Source: Methylobacterium sp. (GTDB lineage: Bacteria > Pseudomonadota > Alphaproteobacteria > Rhizobiales > Beijerinckiaceae). Taken from it: a stretch of 18,179 nucleotides of DNA. The translations under genes and the position numbers were made by a program. Under the pieces are notes generated by a model. It ran no database searches, was not told the origin of the DNA, and was given only the letters and a program-made list of their open reading frames with translations. This document shows, in pieces, positions 15,499-18,179 of this stretch. The stretch spans positions 1-18,179 of the forward strand of contig JAJKJG010000015.1 of assembly GCA_021154065.1 (NCBI GenBank), written 5' to 3'. Each line of letters starts with the position of its first letter. Position 1 is the first letter of the stretch.

Positions 15499-16503
15499 AT
15501 GCCGCGAGTCTTCCTGACGCACAGCCCCGACATGCTGCGCAACTACTACGGCGAGCGCGCCGTCGCGGCGCTGCGGGAGCTGGCGGAGGTCGTCATCAAC
15601 CCGACCGGGCGGGTGCTCGACGCCGAGGCGCTGATCGCCCACGGTCAAGGCTGCGAGATCGTCGTCTCGGACCGCCAGACGCCGGGTTTCGCCGCGTTCT
15701 TCGAGCGCGCCCCCGCGCTCGTCGCCTTCCTGCGCTGCGCCGTCGACATCCGCAATGTCGACGTCGCGGCGGCGAGCCGCAACGGCATTCTCGTCACGCG
15801 CGCAACGCCGGGCTTTGCGGCGTCGGTCGCGGAGCTCGGGCTCGGGCTGATCATCGATCTCGCCCGCGGCATCACCGATGCGGTTGCCGCCTACCGCAGC
15901 GGCCGGGCCCCGGAGGCGCGGATCGGGCGCCAGCTCAAGGGCGCGACGCTCGGCATCATCGGCTACGGCGTCATCGGCCAGCACCTCGCCGGCATCGCGA
16001 GCGCCATCGGGATGACGGTCCTGGCGAGCGACCCTTACAAGACGATCGACGAGCCGGGCGTCCGCCAGGTCTCCTTCGAGGACCTTCTGGCGCGATCCGA
16101 TTTCGTCGTCTGCCTCGCCGTCGCGACCGAGGAGACCGAGAACCTCATGAACGCCTTAGCCTTCGCCCGCATGAAGCCGACGGCGTTCTTTATCAATCTC
16201 TCGCGCGGCAACCTCGTCGACGAGCCGGCGCTTGCCGCCGCGCTCGACTCGAAGACCATCGCCGGCGCCGCGATGGATGTCGGCCGCGGCCAGGACCAGA
16301 TGCCCTCGCTCGATCTCGCCCGGCGCCCGGACGTGCTGGCGACGCCGCATGCCGCCGGGCTGACGCCGGATGCGATCGAGCATCAGGCCTTCGACACCGT
16401 CGCCCAGGTGCGGGCGTTGTGCGCCGGCGAGATCCCGCCGCACGCCGTCAATGCCGAGGCGGCGACGCGGCTTTCGCGCCTCCGGAAGGGCGGGAGCCGG
16501 TAG
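15499..16503 (+). CDS. D-isomer-specific 2-hydroxyacid dehydrogenase-like NAD-dependent oxidoreductase
   Basis: This 334-residue protein starts at ATG 15499 with GAGGA six bases upstream. The NAD-binding Rossmann motif LGIIGYGVIGQHLA (GxGxxG at residues 155-160) is followed by Asp178 after the second strand, favouring NAD. Of the catalytic residues of this family, Arg236 (NLSRGNLVDE) and His284 (ATPHAAG) are present. The acidic partner of His, normally Glu in a DVFxxEP motif, falls on Gln265 in MDVGRGQDQMPS. A Gln-His pair occurs in formate dehydrogenase of the same superfamily, and the DVGRxxDQMP form seems to mark a distinct subgroup. It probably interconverts a 2-hydroxyacid and a 2-oxoacid, though altered chemistry is possible. 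Divergent placement and the shared operator tie it to the minus-strand catabolic operon. Confidence 0.88.
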   Translation: MPRVFLTHSPDMLRNYYGERAVAALRELAEVVINPTGRVLDAEALIAHGQGCEIVVSDRQTPGFAAFFERAPALVAFLRCAVDIRNVDVAAASRNGILVTRATPGFAASVAELGLGLIIDLARGITDAVAAYRSGRAPEARIGRQLKGATLGIIGYGVIGQHLAGIASAIGMTVLASDPYKTIDEPGVRQVSFEDLLARSDFVVCLAVATEETENLMNALAFARMKPTAFFINLSRGNLVDEPALAAALDSKTIAGAAMDVGRGQDQMPSLDLARRPDVLATPHAAGLTPDAIEHQAFDTVAQVRALCAGEIPPHAVNAEAATRLSRLRKGGSR

Positions 16504-16597
16504 CGGGCCTCTCCCCGCCCGGATTGCGCCAGCGCCACGTCCCCAATAGCATCGGCCTCCACTCGCCATATCGTCCTTGAATCCGGAGTTAGATCCC

Positions 16598-17665
16598 GTG
16601 CCCGCCACCTACGATGTCCTGATTCTCGGAGCCTCCTACGGCTCGCTCCTTGGAACGAAGCTTGCGCTTGCCGGCCACAACGTGACGCTCGTCTGCCTGC
16701 CCGCCGAGGCGGAGGCGATCAACCGCGACGGCGCCATCGTGCGCCTGCCGGTCAAGGGCCGCGATCCGGTCGAGATCGATTCGCGCAAGGCGCCGGGCAA
16801 GCTCTCGGCCGCGGGTCCCGGCGCCGTCGACCCCGCCGACTACGACCTCGTCGGCCTCGCCATGCAGGAGCCGCAATACCGCTCGGCTGGCGTGCGCGAG
16901 CTTCTCGACGCGCTCGCGAAGGCGAAGGTGCCGTGCATGTCGATCATGAACATGCCGCCGCTGCCTTACCTGCGGCGTGTCCCCGGCGTTTCGGCGGACG
17001 CCCTCAAGGCCGCCTACACCGATCCGACCGTCTGGCAGAGCTTCGATCCGGCCTTCATGACGCTGTGCAGCCCGGACCCGCAGGCGTTCCGGCCGCCGGA
17101 GGAGCCGGTCAATGTCCTCCAGGTGACGCTGCCGACGAACTTCAAGGTGGCGCGGTTCGATGCCGACGAGCCGACGCAGATGCTGCGCGACATGCAGGCC
17201 GGCATCGAGGCGATCCGCTTCGACGCCGGCGGCCAAAAGGTCGAGCTGCCGGTGAAGCTCAAGGTCCACGACAGCGTCTTCGTGCCGCTCGCCAAATGGG
17301 CGATGCTGCTCACCGGCAACTACCGCTGCGTGACGAAGGACGGGCCGCGCTCGATCAAGGAGGCCGTGCATACCGACCTCGCCGAGTCGCGCGCCGTCTA
17401 CGACTGGGTGCGCGAGCTGTGCATCGCGCTCGGCGCCTCGCCGGACGACCTCGTGCCGTTCGAGAAATACGCCAGCGCCGCCCAGGGGCTCGCCCGTCCG
17501 TCCTCGGCGGCGCGGGCGCTTTTCGCCGGCGCGCCCAACATCGAGCGCGTCGACCGCCTCGTGCAGGCGATCGCGGCGCAGAAGGGCCGGCGCAACCCGG
17601 TCGTCGACGCGACCGTCGCCCTCGTCGACGACCGCCTCGCGGCAAACCGCAAGGCGGCCGCCTGA
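16598..17665 (+). CDS. Ketopantoate reductase-like NAD(P)-binding oxidoreductase of unknown substrate
   Basis: GTG 16598 is preferred over TTG 16577: GGAG lies nine bases upstream and the protein then begins MPATYDVLILGASYGS, directly at the first Rossmann strand. The protein has 355 residues. The fold looks like the ApbA/PanE group: an N-terminal nucleotide-binding domain (GASYGSLLGTKLALAGHNVTLVC, residues 11-33), a middle segment with AMQEPQYRSAGVRELLDAL, and a helical C-terminal domain with KLKVHDSVFVPLAKWAMLLTGNYRCV. The dinucleotide loop GASYGS departs from the usual GxGxxG, and a true PanE active site is not evident, so it is unlikely to make pantoate. It follows the hydroxyacid dehydrogenase by 94 bases on the same strand and is probably co-transcribed. 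It may reduce or oxidise another intermediate of the same pathway. Confidence 0.75.
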   Translation: MPATYDVLILGASYGSLLGTKLALAGHNVTLVCLPAEAEAINRDGAIVRLPVKGRDPVEIDSRKAPGKLSAAGPGAVDPADYDLVGLAMQEPQYRSAGVRELLDALAKAKVPCMSIMNMPPLPYLRRVPGVSADALKAAYTDPTVWQSFDPAFMTLCSPDPQAFRPPEEPVNVLQVTLPTNFKVARFDADEPTQMLRDMQAGIEAIRFDAGGQKVELPVKLKVHDSVFVPLAKWAMLLTGNYRCVTKDGPRSIKEAVHTDLAESRAVYDWVRELCIALGASPDDLVPFEKYASAAQGLARPSSAARALFAGAPNIERVDRLVQAIAAQKGRRNPVVDATVALVDDRLAANRKAAA

Positions 17666-17719
17666 TCGCCGGAGGAGCACCCTCTCCCGGCTCGCTCCGC
17701 TCGCCTCAATCTCCCTTGA

Positions 17720-17748
17720 AGGCCGACCAGATTCACACCTGTCGGCCT
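17720..17748 (+). terminator. Hairpin after the oxidoreductase gene, possible terminator
   Basis: AGGCCGAC (17720-17727) and GTCGGCCT (17741-17748) form a perfect 8-bp stem with a 13-base loop, about 55 bases after the stop codon. A pyrimidine-rich tract (CTCGCTCCTCCCTCCCCC) follows, but not a pure T run. It may end transcription of the dehydrogenase/oxidoreductase pair. Confidence 0.4.
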
Positions 17749-17754
17749 CTCGCT

Positions 17755-17796
17755 CCTCCCTCCCCCGCTCGGCGAAGCCGAGTGGCGGGGAGGGGT
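17755..17796. repeat. Dispersed-type palindrome (CTCCC...GGGGAGGGG)
   Basis: CTCCCTCCCCCGCTCGGC (from 17755) pairs with GCCGAGTGGCGGGGAGGGG (to 17796) across a GAA loop, with one small internal irregularity. The form is typical of intergenic palindromes seen in many copies in Hyphomicrobiales genomes. A G-rich run (GGGGTAGGGGTGGGGGG) follows directly. Confidence 0.65.
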
Positions 17797-17943
17797 AGGG
17801 GTGGGGGGTGGCTGGGCCAGGCGAGAGGGCGACGAGGATGATCCGGCTGGGCCAGGGCAGCCATCGACACCCCCGCCTGATCGTCGACGAAGCGCCTCGG
17901 AACGGTGGGCGGGCTCCGCCGGAAACAGCGTAACCCTCGCCCG

Positions 17944-17987
17944 GTCGGCGCTGGTGCGCCGACTCGACCTCTCCCTCCGGGAGAGGT
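17944..17987. repeat. Two adjacent perfect hairpins
   Basis: GTCGGCGC-TGGT-GCGCCGAC (17944-17963) is followed three bases later by ACCTCTCCC-TCC-GGGAGAGGT (17967-17987). Both stems are perfect. The second shares its CTCTCCC/GGGAGAGG logic with the outer arms of the repeat inside the ATPase fusion gene. A further GCGCGCG-TC-GCGCGC stretch follows at about 17990-18004. Confidence 0.65.
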
Positions 17988-18079
17988 GGGCGCGCGTCGC
18001 GCGCTCTCGAAGGGACGGCGCGCTTCGCCCACCGCGATCGCCCGTTTGCCTCGCCACCGTCTCGGCTTAGGTTTCCGCC

Positions 18080-18179
18080 ATGGCGGCAACTCCTGCGAAT
18101 CGCATGCCCTGGTGGGCCTGGGCATGGCCGGCGCTGGCCTGCGCGCTCCTCGTCGCGGCGGCGTTCATTGAAGTGACGG
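18080..18179 (+). CDS. Start of a probable membrane-anchored protein (3' end outside window)
   Basis: ATG 18080 opens a frame that runs off the right edge after 33 codons. The short polar N-terminus (MAATPANR) is followed by a Trp-rich entry (MPWWAWAWPAL) and a hydrophobic Ala/Leu/Val stretch, which looks like a membrane anchor or uncleaved signal. No clear Shine-Dalgarno sequence was seen; TTAGG lies about nine bases upstream. The fragment is too short to name a family. An internal ATG at 18104 is an alternative start. Confidence 0.5.
   Translation, partial: MAATPANRMPWWAWAWPALACALLVAAAFIEVT

Larger units (their letters stand above)
17666..18079. other. Repeat-rich intergenic spacer
   Basis: No convincing gene was seen in these 414 bases. 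Open frames on both strands are low-complexity Arg/Pro/Gly translations of GC-rich repeats. The stretch contains at least four hairpins (17720-17748, 17755-17796, 17944-17963, 17967-17987) and an 11-base direct repeat GCTGGGCCAGG at 17811 and 17846. It looks like a mosaic of dispersed palindromic elements inserted after the end of the plus-strand pair of genes. Confidence 0.7.

Noticed and set aside
16589..17680. A 363-codon open frame on the minus strand opposite the ketopantoate-reductase-like gene
   Set aside because: The translation is Arg/His/Asp-rich with no recognisable motif, whereas the plus strand has a Rossmann start and a ribosome site.
17733..18125. Minus-strand open frame in the terminal spacer as a small gene
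   Set aside because: It crosses several hairpins, has Arg/Pro-rich composition and no ribosome site; it reads as translated repeats.

Overview
This 18.2 kb window is GC-rich DNA whose gene content, codon bias and dispersed palindromic repeats suggest a soil or plant-associated alphaproteobacterium, probably of the order Hyphomicrobiales (Rhizobiales). This placement is an inference from style, not a database match. No rRNA, tRNA, CRISPR array, transposase or phage gene was seen. The theme is uptake and catabolism of small organic compounds.

Left part (1-5295, + strand): the 3' part of a Tat-exported SMP-30/gluconolactonase-like protein; then a polar amino-acid ABC importer made of a binding protein (broken by a one-base frameshift near 1743), a HisM-type permease and an ATPase. 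A large imperfect inverted repeat lies between the binding protein and the permease. A PuuB-like FAD-dependent amine/amino-acid oxidase follows, preceded by a cluster of TCAT/ATGA palindromes and a strong leader hairpin. Middle (5391-6935, + strand): a secreted serine hydrolase of the beta-lactamase class C/NylB type, with a visibly less GC-biased codon use than its neighbours.

Right part (7145-15297, - strand): one tightly packed operon. In transcription order it holds permease 1 (TTG start), permease 2 (GTG start), a single polypeptide carrying both Dpp/Opp-type ATPases, a family I CoA-transferase, an HpaI-class aldolase and, last, a family 5 substrate-binding protein. Divergent from it (15499-17665, + strand) are a D-2-hydroxyacid dehydrogenase-like protein and a ketopantoate-reductase-like protein. 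Together these look like an import-and-degrade cassette for an unidentified hydroxy/oxo-acid-type or peptide-like compound: import, oxidoreduction, CoA transfer and retro-aldol cleavage.

Three observations stand out. First, the linker joining the two ATPases of the fusion protein is encoded by a ~165 bp palindromic repeat lying in frame inside the gene. Second, two near-identical FadR/GntR-type operator sequences sit at the two control points of the catabolic cassette: the divergent promoter region and just upstream of the distal binding-protein gene. Third, the amino-acid binding-protein gene carries a single-base frameshift. The final 0.5 kb is a repeat-rich spacer followed by the start of a probable membrane-anchored protein cut by the window edge.
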